Origin: Limnephilus marmoratus
Taxonomy: Eukaryota > Arthropoda > Insecta > Trichoptera > Limnephilidae
Direction: 5' to 3'
NCBI GenBank assembly: GCA_917880885.1
Contig: OU862916.1
Coordinates: 53,542,831 to 53,606,830, forward strand
Length of the DNA stretch: 64,000 bases
Shown: positions 43,738 to 53,890 of the stretch, piece after piece
How positions within the stretch are numbered: position 1 is the stretch's first letter
How the letters are laid out: every line of letters starts with the position of its first letter
The notes under the pieces: model-generated
What the model was told of the DNA's origin: nothing
The model's input: the letters and a program-made list of their open reading frames with translations, nothing else
Database searches by the model: none
Translations under genes and position numbers: made by a program

Positions 43738-44030
43738 GAAATATGTTTGATATAATATAGATTTCGACCACTAGCGTGTAAAATATGTTTGATATAATAT
43801 AGATATCGACCACTAGCGTGTAAAATATGTTTGATATAATATAGATATCGACCACTAGCGTGTAAAATATGTTTGATTTTATATAGATATCGACCACTAG
43901 CGTGTAAAATATGTTTGATATAATATAGATATCGACCACTAGCGTGTAAAATATGTTTGATATAATATAGATATCGACCACTAGCGTGTAAAATATGTTT
44001 GATATAATATAGATATCGACCGCTGGCATG
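43738..44030. repeat. 42-bp minisatellite, about seven units
   Basis: The unit contains GATATCGACCACTAGCGTGT and AAAATATGTTTGATATAATA. Six to seven units are near-identical, with one unit changed to GATTTTATA and a divergent unit at each end. Because 42 is a multiple of three, stop-free minus frames of 118-130 codons appear as an artefact. Confidence 0.95.
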
Positions 44031-44499
44031 TCGGTACCTTTTGCCTTTTTTCATAAGTTACTTCTTATAAGAGATAGAACCCTTAAAAAATCGTTAAAAT
44101 TGCGTACTTTGAACGCCATCAAAGATATTCAGTATACAAACTAGATAACGTATTTTTTATAAAAAAGCAAAACATACCTACAGACATGGAATTTTTTTTC
44201 TATTAATTGATTTAAAAAAATCTTAAAAATCGGTAGGTACAGTTTTGGAGGAGAAAAATAGGGAACACGAAACTTAAATTTTGACGATTTTATTTAGATA
44301 TTATCAGTCTGAGGTGCAGTTGTCCCTTTCGCTCATTATTCGGGTAGTTAAAAACGACAATGACAGCAACATTAAATTTTCATTAAATTTTAGGCAGCAT
44401 CGCGTTCATCGGTGATCAATGAACCGGTGTATGCAATTTTTAGCCATAAGTTGTTTTTAATTGTTTGTCTAGCTTGTAGTTTTTTAGATTTTAGAAATG
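44031..44499. other. No recognised feature
   Basis: No repeat partner or domain. Confidence 0.4.
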
Positions 44500-44578
44500 T
44501 ATTATAAGTTTGTACAGCGCCCTTGAGGTGATTTTTCACAAAAACGGCGCTATATAAATCATCCAAATATTATTATTA
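44500..44578 (+). repeat. LINE 3' tail with nested hairpin
   Basis: AGCGCC (44516-44521) pairs with GGCGCT (44546-44551), and GTGA (44528-44531) with TCAC (44536-44539), before (ATT)n. This is the intact form of the tail seen in the 36.8-kb family. Confidence 0.8.
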
Positions 44579-45043
44579 ACAGTTTGGTAAAACACATGTG
44601 ATTAAAATTTCTCCGCGACCGGGTTTCCTCAGCAATACATATATAGTGATAATATTAACAATAATAAAAAAGGTGAGATTTGGCATACATTTAGTAAAGC
44701 CAATAATATGCTAACCACGTAATAAACTTACACATGAATTGTATACTCAAGTCATGAACTCGCGTGTGAAGATAGTTATTTTTTGCAATAAAGATAAATT
44801 CGCGTGAAGTCAACCAAGTATAAGTTATGAATAAGTTAATAACGGGTTTACGTCGGAAATGTTATATTGAAAGTGATAATTGTTCATACAATACCTACTT
44901 AAGTTCCACTTTGCCGCCACTTAAGTAATGATACATTTAATACATAAGTGTATTTCCCGTCATATTGATGCTCCACCACACATAAAAAAATATTATTAGT
45001 TTACAACACAGTAAGCAAAGTTTACTACATGCAAAAATATTAG
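44579..45043. other. No recognised feature
   Basis: AT-rich, nothing recognised. Confidence 0.4.
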
Positions 45044-45168
45044 TGTCCGACCGGAACAGGACTTGAAACTGAAACCGAATCTTCAAACGGTGTCTGTCTC
45101 AGTTTCGGCTGAATTTTTTTGCCGAAACTTGCCGAAACCGAAACCGAAACTGAACCTTCGGTCGGTCA
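45044..45168. mobile_element. Small MITE with CCGAAA sub-repeats
   Basis: The ends GTGTCCGACCG and CGGTCGGTCAC are inverted repeats with one change. The interior repeats CCGAAA and its complement. Superfamily unknown. Confidence 0.5.
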
Positions 45169-45230
45169 CAAAAAAATAATAATTTCGGTTGACTGTTATA
45201 TGCGTTATTCCTGCTTGAAATCTGGTTCAA

Positions 45231-45421
45231 TTAACTCAAATTTGTAACAATTATTATAAGCAATAATTGTCAGCCTGAAACATTCATTTACATTGAAAAA
45301 TCTTCCGAGAAAAGATACTTGCCGCCAACGGGACTTGAACCCGTGTCCTTCTGATTGCCGGTCAATGTAAATGAGTGTTTCAGGCTGATAATTATTGCTT
45401 ATAATAATTGTTACCCTTTGT
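45231..45421. mobile_element. SINE-D palindrome around a tRNA T-arm
   Basis: Arms of about 50 bp (TTATTATAAGCAATAATTGT ... TTACATTGA, and inverted at 45361-45412) enclose antisense GGGACTTGAACCCGTGTCC, the T-arm of a tRNA-like promoter. The arrangement mirrors the head-to-head SINEs at 9077, 56791 and 60672. Arms differ at a few positions. Confidence 0.65.
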
Positions 45422-45589
45422 GCTATGCATATAAATATTGTCTAAACGTTAGTTTATAAATTAAAAAATAAAACTCAAATTTGCTTTGAATTTAAGACGC
45501 CGTTACCCGAATTTCTTCCGATTTCTTGCAAACCTCCCTTAAACATTTGAAGTTTTTAATGTCTTAAAATAAATGTTATTTTTGAAGAT

Positions 45590-45860
45590 AATATCTAGAC
45601 GCGTTCCTTGCCGAAACGTCAATTATATAAAATTCCCTCGATAGAAAAAAATCGCAAAGTATGCTCCAAAAATTATTATAAACACGTTTGTTTCAGTGAT
45701 TTTACAAGTTATATGTATGAAAAAATTCACAGTGTTTCTTTAAATGCTTTTTAAGACAAACTTCGCGAGATTTTTGCTCTATTTTAAACGATTCGTGTTT
45801 TATTAAACATTTTCACAATTTTCCCATCGATTTTGTCACTTTAGATACTAGTGCTCTCCT
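45590..45860 (-). repeat. Repeat R, copy without the TTAA MITE
   Basis: Reverse complement of 33620-33707 joined directly to 34421-34665, with a single TTAA at 45803-45806. It is the empty site for the MITE at 33708-34420. Confidence 0.8.
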
Positions 45861-45969
45861 CTAACATTCGTAATTTCATATGTGTATTTAAGTGTATTTT
45901 TAACGATTAGAGTTACTTGTGTGAGGAAAATTTCGCACACGTTATAAAGTAAGTGCCTATTTTTTTTAT

Positions 45970-46316
45970 ATTAGCTCCACACTGGGGGGCCAGAGGAACA
46001 ATAATTTCTCTAAGGGTGTATATCATCTTTGGGGATGCTATGTGAAGGGTCTTTTTAAGAAAAGGAAGGAGAGGAAGTTCTGGGAAAGAAAAATGAATGA
46101 GGGTGGGGTGGGAATCTGGTGGTCAATGTATCTAGAAGTGACGGATGTATGAATCCATCCATCCCACTGTGGTGCCAGGCGATGGGTCGAGAGAGTCCGG
46201 CTGAAGAGGTCTAGGTTAGATCTCCCTCGGCCAATCTCTCCCGAACCGGCCCGCCGCGCAGTAGGTGGGCAAACGCAGTGGCCGCAAAGACCATGAACTC
46301 GGGCACCCCTTTTTAT
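45970..46316 (-). mobile_element. SINE-J, antisense copy
   Basis: The 3' hairpin region (AGGAACAATAATTTCTCTA), GGGGATGCTATGTGAAGGGT and GGGAATCTGGTGG match the SINE-J family on the minus strand. The body around 46185-46300 carries CCGGCCCGCCGCGCAG. It abuts SINE-B at 46317. Confidence 0.75.
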
Positions 46317-46735
46317 ATAAACGAATACCGCACAAGAGTCCCAACTGCTCCCGTCTGAAGCCAGTGGAGACTATAGCATCCCCAATTGGGGTATGTTGTG
46401 AGGCTGAGGGTAGTGGGAGGGGAAGGAGATAGGGAAGAGGAAGGTGGGGAAGAACCTGGCTATTCAGATCTGGTCACCAAACACGGCTAATGCCACTTCA
46501 AGCAACGTTTCAATTCTTAATGGTGGTCTTACACCAGGGCGATACTGAGAGTATCTTCCACTCTGGAACGTGCCGCAAATATGATATATATTATTTTAAA
46601 TGAATAAATTGTGAAATAACACAAATTATTCAAATAAAATTTATTTGCCACGCCGGGATTCGATCCCGCTACCTTCGGAATGCGAGTCAAGAGCCTTACC
46701 GCTGGACTACGCCGGCCGTCGGCCCTGTTAATCAC
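46317..46735 (-). mobile_element. SINE-B, full-length with tRNA-like head
   Basis: Minus strand: tRNA-like head with A box AGTCCAGCGGTAAGGCTC and B box GGGATCGAATCCC (46629-46720), then a body with GGCACGTTCCAGAGTGGAAG, GCCCTGGTGTAAGACC, a pyrimidine-rich CTTCC region, CCCCAATTGGGG and the end GAGCAGTTGGGACTCTTG. It is the reference copy for fragments at 12808, 22690, 43555, 47350, 47605, 51640, 55128 and 57515. Polymerase III transcription is expected. Confidence 0.85.
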
Positions 46736-47349
46736 TACATGTAATGAATCAATGGGTACAGGGGTGGCGGTACCCATACCCGCCTCTCAAACCCAAAGCC
46801 TACCACCTACCTCTAATACAATGTTTCAATTAAAAGTATTTTTGATATCTTTTAAAAAATTAATTCTGTATTTAATACCCTGTGATTTCGTTAGTTCATA
46901 ATAATATTCAAGTTTAAGTGCATGTTTCATTTTCGAATCGCCCAATCTTATAAGAAGATGCCCCAGCGAGATGTTGTACTTGGTGTCATCGTAATACTAT
47001 CTTCTGTCCTTTTTATTTTCATACAAGATGAGTGAGAAGGAAGAGGACGACCATTGACGTACGTACGAGCTCTCGCTGGGACTAGTTTATCACTCTTCCG
47101 TGTAGGTGTTCAGTACCTACTTGAAAGTGACGGTAGGTACCTACGCGGGGAGTGAACGCTATTAACTTAATGTCGGATGATGTCTGAGATCACTCGAGCG
47201 AAACCGCAATTACCTCGGACACTTGGCGCATTGCACACTATCCATAAAACCTCACATTATTTTAATTTATATAAAATAATATATCCAACTAACCATTACA
47301 AAGGAAGGAGTGTCGGAAAAATATGACGCGCAAGTGAATCGAAGAAGAA
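46736..47349. other. No recognised feature
   Basis: Unassigned sequence with TAGGTACCTAC-type motifs near 47110-47145 and a GAAGAAGAAG run near 47340. Confidence 0.4.
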
Positions 47350-47550
47350 GAAGAAGTCCCCCGATGATGTTAAAAAGGAAGGAGATGGAGTAAAGGAAGG
47401 TTGAGAAGTACCTACCTGGCTTTTCCAATCACGGTTAAAGCCATTTAAAATATTTATGTATTTCGATTCGAATTGATGGTCTTTCACCGGGGCGATACTG
47501 AGAGTATCTACCATTCTGCCTTCGGCATCACTGCCGTGTCCGCGCTTCAT
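47350..47550 (-). repeat. SINE-B body fragment
   Basis: GGTAGATACTCTCAGTATCG, CCCCGGTGAAAGACCATC and CCAGGTAGGTACTTCTC on the minus strand match the SINE-B body. Head missing. Confidence 0.7.
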
Positions 47551-47604
47551 TCACGTTCTCATGCACCTATATTTTTTAGTTTATTTTATTTTTTTATGTG
47601 AATA

Positions 47605-47975
47605 CCTCACAGGCTGCTCCCGTCTGAAGCCAGTGAGACTATGGTAACCCCAATTGGGATATGTTGTGAGGGAAGTGATATGAGTGGAGAGGAGAAGGAG
47701 ATGGGGAAGAGGAAGGTGCGGATGTATCTGGCTATTCAAATCTGGTCACCAAACACGGCTAAAGCCATTTCAAGCAACTTTTCAATTCTGAATGGTGATC
47801 TTACACCAGGGCGATACCTTCTACTCTGGAACGTGCCGCAAATATACTGTATATTATTTTTAATTAATTAATTGCCAAATAACACTAATTAATCAAATAA
47901 AATATATTTGTGATCTTATCCCGCGACCTTCGGATTGTGAATCAAGAGCCTTACCCCTCGGCCACGGAGGCCGTT
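47605..47975 (-). mobile_element. SINE-B, nearly full copy
   Basis: Minus strand: decayed tRNA-like head at about 47900-47975 (GAGGGGTAAGGCTCTTGATT; CGCGGGATAAGATC), then the same body as 46317-46735 to CCCGTCTGAAGCC inverted at about 47610. Confidence 0.8.
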
Positions 47976-48515
47976 ATTAATGTACACAACATATAAGAAC
48001 TTAAAATAGAATCCAAGGAAATAACAAAGTTTGAATACCAACCATGCAACGATGCAACATCGATGTACAACAATTATGTAAACATAAAACAATAACCTCC
48101 CTACTAATAAACTTGTTTTAAATTTTACAAAGCTGATAAACAACCATTTTTAAAATTGTTAATGGTATTATAGGCAGTCCCGATTTATTAAGCCTAATTA
48201 CCTTCCATATACCAACAAGAGCTATGCGATCTAAAATTCTTTTTAATTGCGACAACAATGTCAGGACTGAATAATTTAGATACATACTTGCTTGTATCTA
48301 AATTGCATGCAATAGCGTATGTCATTACTTTTTTTTTTTTTAAATAGCGATTCATATCAAAGCGCTCACAAATACAATTACATCGAATATTGTTGACACT
48401 ATCACTAATAATTATTAAAGACATTACACAACACAACAACACACAACTCAACATTACTTTTTTATTTTATTTTTTGTTTTTTTGGTTTTTTGTTTTTTAT
48501 TTTTTTTTTATTTTA
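47976..48515. other. No recognised feature
   Basis: AT-rich with T-rich simple sequence at 48455-48515. Confidence 0.4.
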
Positions 48516-48680
48516 TATTATATAATCAATAATATTATTATTAAATTAATAAAAACAGTTTATTTTTAAACAAGTTCTGCTGTGTAATCATTATCAAACT
48601 GAAATTAATTATACAGCAGAACTTGTTTAAAAATAAACTGTTTTTATTAATTTAATAATAATATTATTGATTATATAATA
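48516..48680. repeat. Perfect palindrome, 68-bp arms, 29-bp loop
   Basis: Arms 48516-48583 and 48613-48680 are exact reverse complements as read, ending at the loop with GTTCTGCTGT / ACAGCAGAAC. No mismatch suggests recent origin. It could be a foldback MITE or a snap-back retroelement tail; no target duplication is obvious. Confidence 0.9.
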
Positions 48681-49296
48681 AAAAAATAAAAATTAAAATG
48701 GAGTTCTACAAATTAAACTTGATAACAATAAATACAACATTACTTCATTATTACTCTTCCACAAATGGTCGATCGATAAGGATTGATAGGTAACTTCCCA
48801 AACTGCAGACCGCTAACGTACAAACAACAGACGTCGAATATATTAACCACAGGAGCGCTTTTTGCCACAATATGGCACTATTTATAATACCTTGAATTGC
48901 TTTGCTGCCAATTTTGGCAAATTTTCCTATTTTTGCAAGTAATTAAGCAGAAGTTTACGATTTTATAATATTTTTTATACATCCTATGAATATGCGATAA
49001 TCGTCAAAAGATATTCATTGGCTATGTAGAACTATAATCAGTTTGTATGTCCCCATTTTAAACTTCGGAGGTATGATTTTTTTTAATGTGGGCGGAAAAT
49101 ATTCAAAGGGGCTCCAAAAAATCGCAAGCAATCCGAGAAAAAAGTTTTTATTTGGTCTGTCGCTCGACTGGTTATGAACACTTAGTCATTGTGATCTGTT
49201 TCTTTATCGTTGGCTATCTGCAGTCATTGTAGGGAACAATGAGAATTTACCGAAAGTTATCCTCAATCAATCGCTATCGATCGACCGTGCTAGAGG
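48681..49296. other. No recognised feature
   Basis: No repeat partner or domain. Confidence 0.4.
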
Positions 49297-49640
49297 TCCT
49301 TTTTTTTTTTACGTGAGCTCCACGCAGGAGGCCCTGAGGAAAATAATTTCCCTCAGGGCCTATGTCATCTTTGGGGATGCTGTGTGGAGGGTTTTTTTTA
49401 AGGAAAGGAAGGAGGGGAGAGTTCTGGGAAGGAAGAGGGAATAAGGGATGGGTAGGAATCTGGGGTTCAGTGTGTCCTGGTCATCCGCCTCCAAGACCTA
49501 GACAAACCTCACCCCATGAACCCGGGCACCCCTGCTAAATCACCAAACTTAGCGAACCACTTGGGGTGACCTATGGCAGAGGTGTTGGTTATCCAATAAA
49601 GGTTCCTGGGGCGGCGGTACCCATTCCCGCCTCCCTGACG
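49297..49640 (-). mobile_element. SINE-J, antisense, near full-length
   Basis: A T run at 49300-49310 (the A tail), the nested hairpin (GGCCCTGAGGAAAATAATTT, CCCTCAGGGCC), GGGGATGCTGTGTGGAGGG, then the body to GGCGGTACCCATTCCCGCC at 49610-49630. It is the mirror of 38028-38369. Confidence 0.85.
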
Positions 49641-50183
49641 ATTATTGCTGGTATTTTATCCCGTTTTATATTTTTGTTCTGTTTTGTTTCTTCTAGATAT
49701 TTACATATAATATAATAGTATCAATGAATGGCTGACGGCTAGTGAAACCAATTTCAGAATGCCAAATAAATTTTTTGCTGTTGTCTTTATCCTGAGTTTT
49801 TATTTGTATATTTAGAGTGAATGAGTAAATGCCTAGACGTATTATCAACTCTGGAACTCTGGACCACCTTGCTATTTCACATACCAATATAGTTGATGGT
49901 TGGTAAAGATTTTGACAACTCCTAATATTTTATGATGTTTCCTTGGCGTTTTGCCCCACAATTTTGAATTTATCGTTTGTCAACTTTTTAAAGTTCCACA
50001 GATTATTAATAATTAAGTACCATTTTTTTTATTTCAACCATTGATAAGAGTACATGTCTATGATTTCAACGCGCTAAACTAATTAAGTAGTTTGTCAGCT
50101 GGTACACATTGACAACATTTTATGTAATAATATGGTACATTTTTAAACGGTATGTATATATGTATAATAATGGAAGACAACTG
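49641..50183. other. No recognised feature
   Basis: AT-rich, nothing recognised. Confidence 0.4.
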
Positions 50184-50485
50184 CAAAAAGTGGCATTTCA
50201 ACACTCCTTTGATAAGGGAACGTACCCATATTACGTGACCAACTTTTTGCAATTTTTAACCCCCCCCCCCCGGTGACCAAAATCCTAAGCAACCCGCCGC
50301 TCATTTGTATGGAGCGTGACATTTTGAAGACCCCCCCCCCCCCCCTAAACGTGTCACGTAGTATGGGTACGTTCCCTAAGTCATTAAAAGTGATGAAAAA
50401 AAGAACCTAATTTAATCAATATAACTTTGTTTATTTTATCACTTTTAATGACTTTTCAACGAAGTGATGAAGTGCCACTTTTTGA
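50184..50485. mobile_element. Palindromic MITE hosting a nested MITE
   Basis: Removing 50216-50376 leaves arms CAAAAAGTGGCA...GTCATTAAAAGTGAT and the inverted ATCACTTTTAATGAC...TGCCACTTTTTG, about 47 bp each with some mismatches. Confidence 0.65.
50216..50376. mobile_element. PIF/Harbinger-like MITE, 161 bp
   Basis: Inverted ends GGGAACGTACCCATA and TATGGGTACGTTCCC with TAA on both sides (50213-50215 and 50377-50379), and C tracts inside. Opposite orientation to 18098-18267 but otherwise very close. Confidence 0.9.
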
Positions 50486-51221
50486 GTTTCCTGGTCACCA
50501 TAATAATGATGATGATAAATGAACAATTTGATCAATTTGTTAAATTAATAGAATAGTAATTATAACTTCATGTGTGCATTAGCAGTATAAACATTATGTA
50601 ACAAACAAGTACAAATGAATTGTCACATCTCTGGTTTCATAGATATAGGTAGCTAGGTATTTGAAGTATTACTAAATCAACTCGCCACCAAATAATAACT
50701 CACCAAATCGCTTACCAAAGAATAAAATAAATTAATTAAAAATTAAATAAAAGTTCGATTTTTATTGTGCTGCTTTGTGTTGAAAATTATTAATGTTTGA
50801 TTTTACGGTAATGGTTTTTTTAAAGTTTTTCGTATTTTCATTTGCAAATTATATGAAATACTCGTGTATCGATTTGGTACTTTTTACCATTAAATGAAGA
50901 CAGAATTTCTAGGAAAAAGCTGGAGCGACAAAAGTTTTCAATCAAAATGGCTCAACCAAATACCGATTGAAATTCCTTGTATTCCCAGGAACTAGGAAGG
51001 AAGATTTCGATGAGAAATGAATTAAAGGTCTGTTCAAGTTCTGTTATTATTTCACAGTACCTAGATTATAACAGTACTTGAATATCAATGGATATTCACA
51101 GAACTTGAATATTAAACTTTGAATTTTGATGAATTATTCAAATTCTGTGAAAAACCCCTCCTAAAAAAGCTTTCCATGGTTCCCTTCATTACTAGGCAAA
51201 TGTGAAAAAGTCCAAGACTAT
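50486..51221. other. No recognised feature
   Basis: AT-rich. No domain or repeat partner. Confidence 0.4.
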
Positions 51222-51375
51222 AATAATAATAAATAATATTAATTGGATAATTTGTAGAGCGCCGTTTTTGTGAAAAATCTCCTCAATGACGCTTTACAAT
51301 TTATTATGAATTTTAGGCTCTATCTAATTTTATTACTTACAAATAGATTACAAATACTTACAAGACTATCACCGA
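51222..51375 (-). repeat. LINE 3' tail, antisense, short copy
   Basis: (AAT)n, AATTGGATAATTTGTAGAGC and TTTACAATTTATTATGAATT match 25706-25860. Confidence 0.75.
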
Positions 51376-51639
51376 TAGTCCTTTCTACCCTCACTCTACA
51401 CTACACCTTAAATGTTTTTGATTAATTTCTCACCAAAGGCTTTTTATTATTTTTTTTTAAACTTGGTATTAACATTTTATTTATTATATTTTTATTTTAT
51501 TTATTTTCGGGAAAGTTGACCGCAAATCTGAATCAATCTATTTCACAATAATACAACAGTAAGATAGTTAATTATGCCAATTATGAACTTTCCACTGATG
51601 ACATTTACACTAATACGTTTTTAGACTTTTATATTGATA
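51376..51639. other. No recognised feature
   Basis: AT-rich spacer. Confidence 0.4.
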
Positions 51640-51840
51640 TCTTTCGAGAGTCCTCCCGTATGGCACCCACTATTGGGGTATGTTGTGAGGCTGAAGGGAA
51701 GGAGAAAGGTTGGAAAGTTCCTACTATTCCGAGCTGGTCACCAAATACGACTAGAGCCAATTCAAGCAATGTTTCAATTCTGAATGTTGGATTTTCGCAA
51801 GGGTGATACTAGCGAGATCGAGTATCTATGACTCTAAAAG
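51640..51840 (-). repeat. SINE-B fragment
   Basis: Minus strand carries ACAACATACCCCAATAG and a decayed TCAGAATTGAAACATTGC-type segment matching SINE-B; the pyrimidine block is shortened. Confidence 0.6.
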
Positions 51841-52009
51841 GGTTAGCATTTAAAAAGCAAAAAACAGTAGCTGATTGAAATGGCAGTATATATTTTCGTC
51901 ATGGTGATTATTACAATTTAATTTTTTTTTATTAACGTTCTTCTATTTTTTTAATAGTCATCAGGAAAATGTCTAATATCCCTCAGGGTCCAAGTCATCT
52001 TTGAGGGCG

Positions 52010-52432
52010 TTCAAGTATTACGAAACGCATTTTTTGAAGATTTTTTGATCCCCCCTACCCCCATGTAACGCGCCGCGCCGTAACGTTTTTCCGTACCCTC
52101 CCCCCCTCCCCCTAAACGTTGCGTAACGCCCAAGTGACAATTTTTACATGAAAGTCACAATTAAGTTGCGCAAAGTAGATACTGGAAAGTCGCTTAAATA
52201 CCTACCTTTTTTTCTTGTTTTAATCGCATTAGCGGTAATAAATAAAACAAGAGATTTCGAGAACGAAAAGGGTGCCAACTTGGAAGATTTTAATTCCCTT
52301 GTTTTTTATCTAAATAAAAAAAAACATGTTACATAACGCGTTATTCAAACCCCCCCTCACCCCCCCTCGGAACGCACAGTAACGTTTCACAAGACCCCCC
52401 AAGTGCGTTACGTAATACTTGTACGGCCCCTT
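52010..52432. mobile_element. ~420-bp TIR element with C-rich tracts
   Basis: Left end AGGGCGTTCAAGTATTACGA and right end TTACGTAATACTTGTACGGC form inverted repeats. C-rich tracts near both ends (52050-52125 and 52345-52400) also sit in inverted positions with ACGTTT. A 62-codon frame inside (52148-52336) has no domain. Superfamily uncertain. Confidence 0.6.
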
Positions 52433-52631
52433 TGGGAATGTTGAGTAAAAAGTCTTTTTAAGGAAGGAAAGGAGAGGAAGTTCTTTCAAGAAAATAGGTA
52501 AGAGGGATGTGTGGGAATCTGGAGGTTACTGAATCCAGGATGATGGACGTGGTAACCATCCCTTCATCCATCTTCCTGATGTGTAAGGCGATGGGCAACC
52601 GGCCTCTCTCAAACCGCATTCTTACGGACTT

Positions 52632-53762
52632 CCCGCATCCTTGTGTATGTGGATTGCCGACTTCTTGAGGGAGAGGTCGATTCAGACGGTAGTCGATGGT
52701 TTCACTTCTTCCTCACACTCGATAAATGCTGGCGTCCCGCAGGGATCGGTTCTGTCTCCGACTTTGTTTTTGTTGCACATCAACGACCTTTTGTCATGTG
52801 CACCAATTCACTGTTACGCGGATGACAGTACAGTTCATGATAGCTTTTTGTTTGACAAGCCCCCAAAGGGCTCACAAACTCCAACAGCTCGTAGGGCTTT
52901 GAAGCAAAGAATGGACGGTTACCTCGAGAGTGTTTTCTCTTGGGGTAAAAATAATCTCGTTGAATTTAATGTTTCAAAGACCCAATCTTGTCTGATTACG
53001 TCTAAAAGGGATCGAAATGAAAATCTAGTCTCTTTCAACGGAAGCAATCTTCCGAACAGGCCCTCCATTGATATGCTTGGTGTAACCCTAAGTGACCAGC
53101 TCAGGTATGGGGGCTCCATCGAAGCCAGAGTAAAGTTAGCCTCCCAAAAACTGGGCGTACTGTACAGGGCCCGCAGATACTTTAATAGTACACAACTGCT
53201 AACCTTGTACAAATCACAAGTACGCCCCACGGTTGAATTTGGCAGCCATCTCTGGTCTGGAGCTCCAAAATACCTGAAAAATACCCTCGACTCTGTGCAG
53301 AAACGGGCGGTCCGTTTGATAGATTCTCCCATCTTAACAGACGGATTGCAATCTTTAGAGCACAGGCGTCGGGTGGGAATGCTATCCTTGTTCTACCGGT
53401 ATTACAATGGAAGATGCTCTGAAGAACTAGCATCATTGATCCCTTCGGCACCGGTGCATAGTCGGGAAACACGCCAAACGCGTGCCCAACATTTGTACAC
53501 GGTTGACATTTGTCACATGAGAACGGGTCGTTTCTTCGACTCGTTCTTGTGTTCAACAGCTCGGCTGTGGAATGATTTGCCGGCCTCTGTGTTTCCTCCT
53601 TCCTACAACATGGGTCTCTTCAAGACCAATGTTCATTCCTTCCTCTCCTCAAAAAGACTCTCCACACAGCATCCCAGATGACATAGGCCCTGAGGGAAAT
53701 TATTTTCCTCAGGGCCTCCTGTGTGGAGTTAATGTAAAAAAAAAAAAAAAAAAAAAAAAAAC
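52632..53762 (+). mobile_element. LINE-J, 5'-truncated, with poly(A)
   Basis: This is a jockey/CR1-group non-LTR retrotransposon truncated inside its reverse transcriptase. It ends with the nested hairpin at about 53665-53730 and a poly(A) run at 53738-53760. The open frame is intact to its natural stop, so insertion looks recent. Confidence 0.9.
52647..53681 (+). CDS. LINE-J reverse transcriptase, C-terminal 345 residues
   Basis: An open frame, preceded by in-frame CVCG-type sequence but with its first ATG at 52647, encodes the second half of a non-LTR reverse transcriptase. Visible motifs: WIADFLRERSIQTVVDG, then GVPQGSVLSPTLFLLHINDL (RT motif 4), the catalytic YADDSTVH (motif 5), SWGKNNLVEFNVSKTQ, and MLGVTLSDQLRYGG. 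The C-terminal region has YKSQVRPTVEFGSHLWSG and finally LWNDLPASVFPPS. The enzyme copies element RNA at a nicked target. The endonuclease, the front of RT and any ORF1 are missing through 5' truncation, so this copy cannot move itself. Relics of the same family are at 23625, 28831 and 32845. No frameshift or stop is seen in the remaining part. Confidence 0.92.
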   Translation: MWIADFLRERSIQTVVDGFTSSSHSINAGVPQGSVLSPTLFLLHINDLLSCAPIHCYADDSTVHDSFLFDKPPKGSQTPTARRALKQRMDGYLESVFSWGKNNLVEFNVSKTQSCLITSKRDRNENLVSFNGSNLPNRPSIDMLGVTLSDQLRYGGSIEARVKLASQKLGVLYRARRYFNSTQLLTLYKSQVRPTVEFGSHLWSGAPKYLKNTLDSVQKRAVRLIDSPILTDGLQSLEHRRRVGMLSLFYRYYNGRCSEELASLIPSAPVHSRETRQTRAQHLYTVDICHMRTGRFFDSFLCSTARLWNDLPASVFPPSYNMGLFKTNVHSFLSSKRLSTQHPR

Positions 53763-53890
53763 CTCATTTCATAAACCGGGACACCCCAAGTAAGTCACCT
53801 AACGTATCGAATAACTTCACATATGGCATAGATGTATTGGTTATCCAATTACCTTTCCCGGGGCGGTGGTAACCACACTCGCCTCCCAAA

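Larger units (their letters stand above)
52435..53890 (-). mobile_element. SINE-J antisense copy split by LINE-J
   Basis: The piece 52435-52631 (AAAAAGTCTTTTTAAGGAAG, GGGAATCTGGAGG) and the piece 53763-53890 (CCCCAAGTAAGTCACC, GGGGCGGTGG) are the tail and head of one antisense SINE-J. LINE-J lies between. Confidence 0.75.

Noticed and set aside
43738..44030. CRISPR array
   Set aside because: Units are contiguous tandem copies without unique spacers, in a eukaryotic genome.
43662..44054. 130-codon minus frame with a 14-residue repeat
   Set aside because: It is the translation of a 42-bp minisatellite, also open in a second frame.
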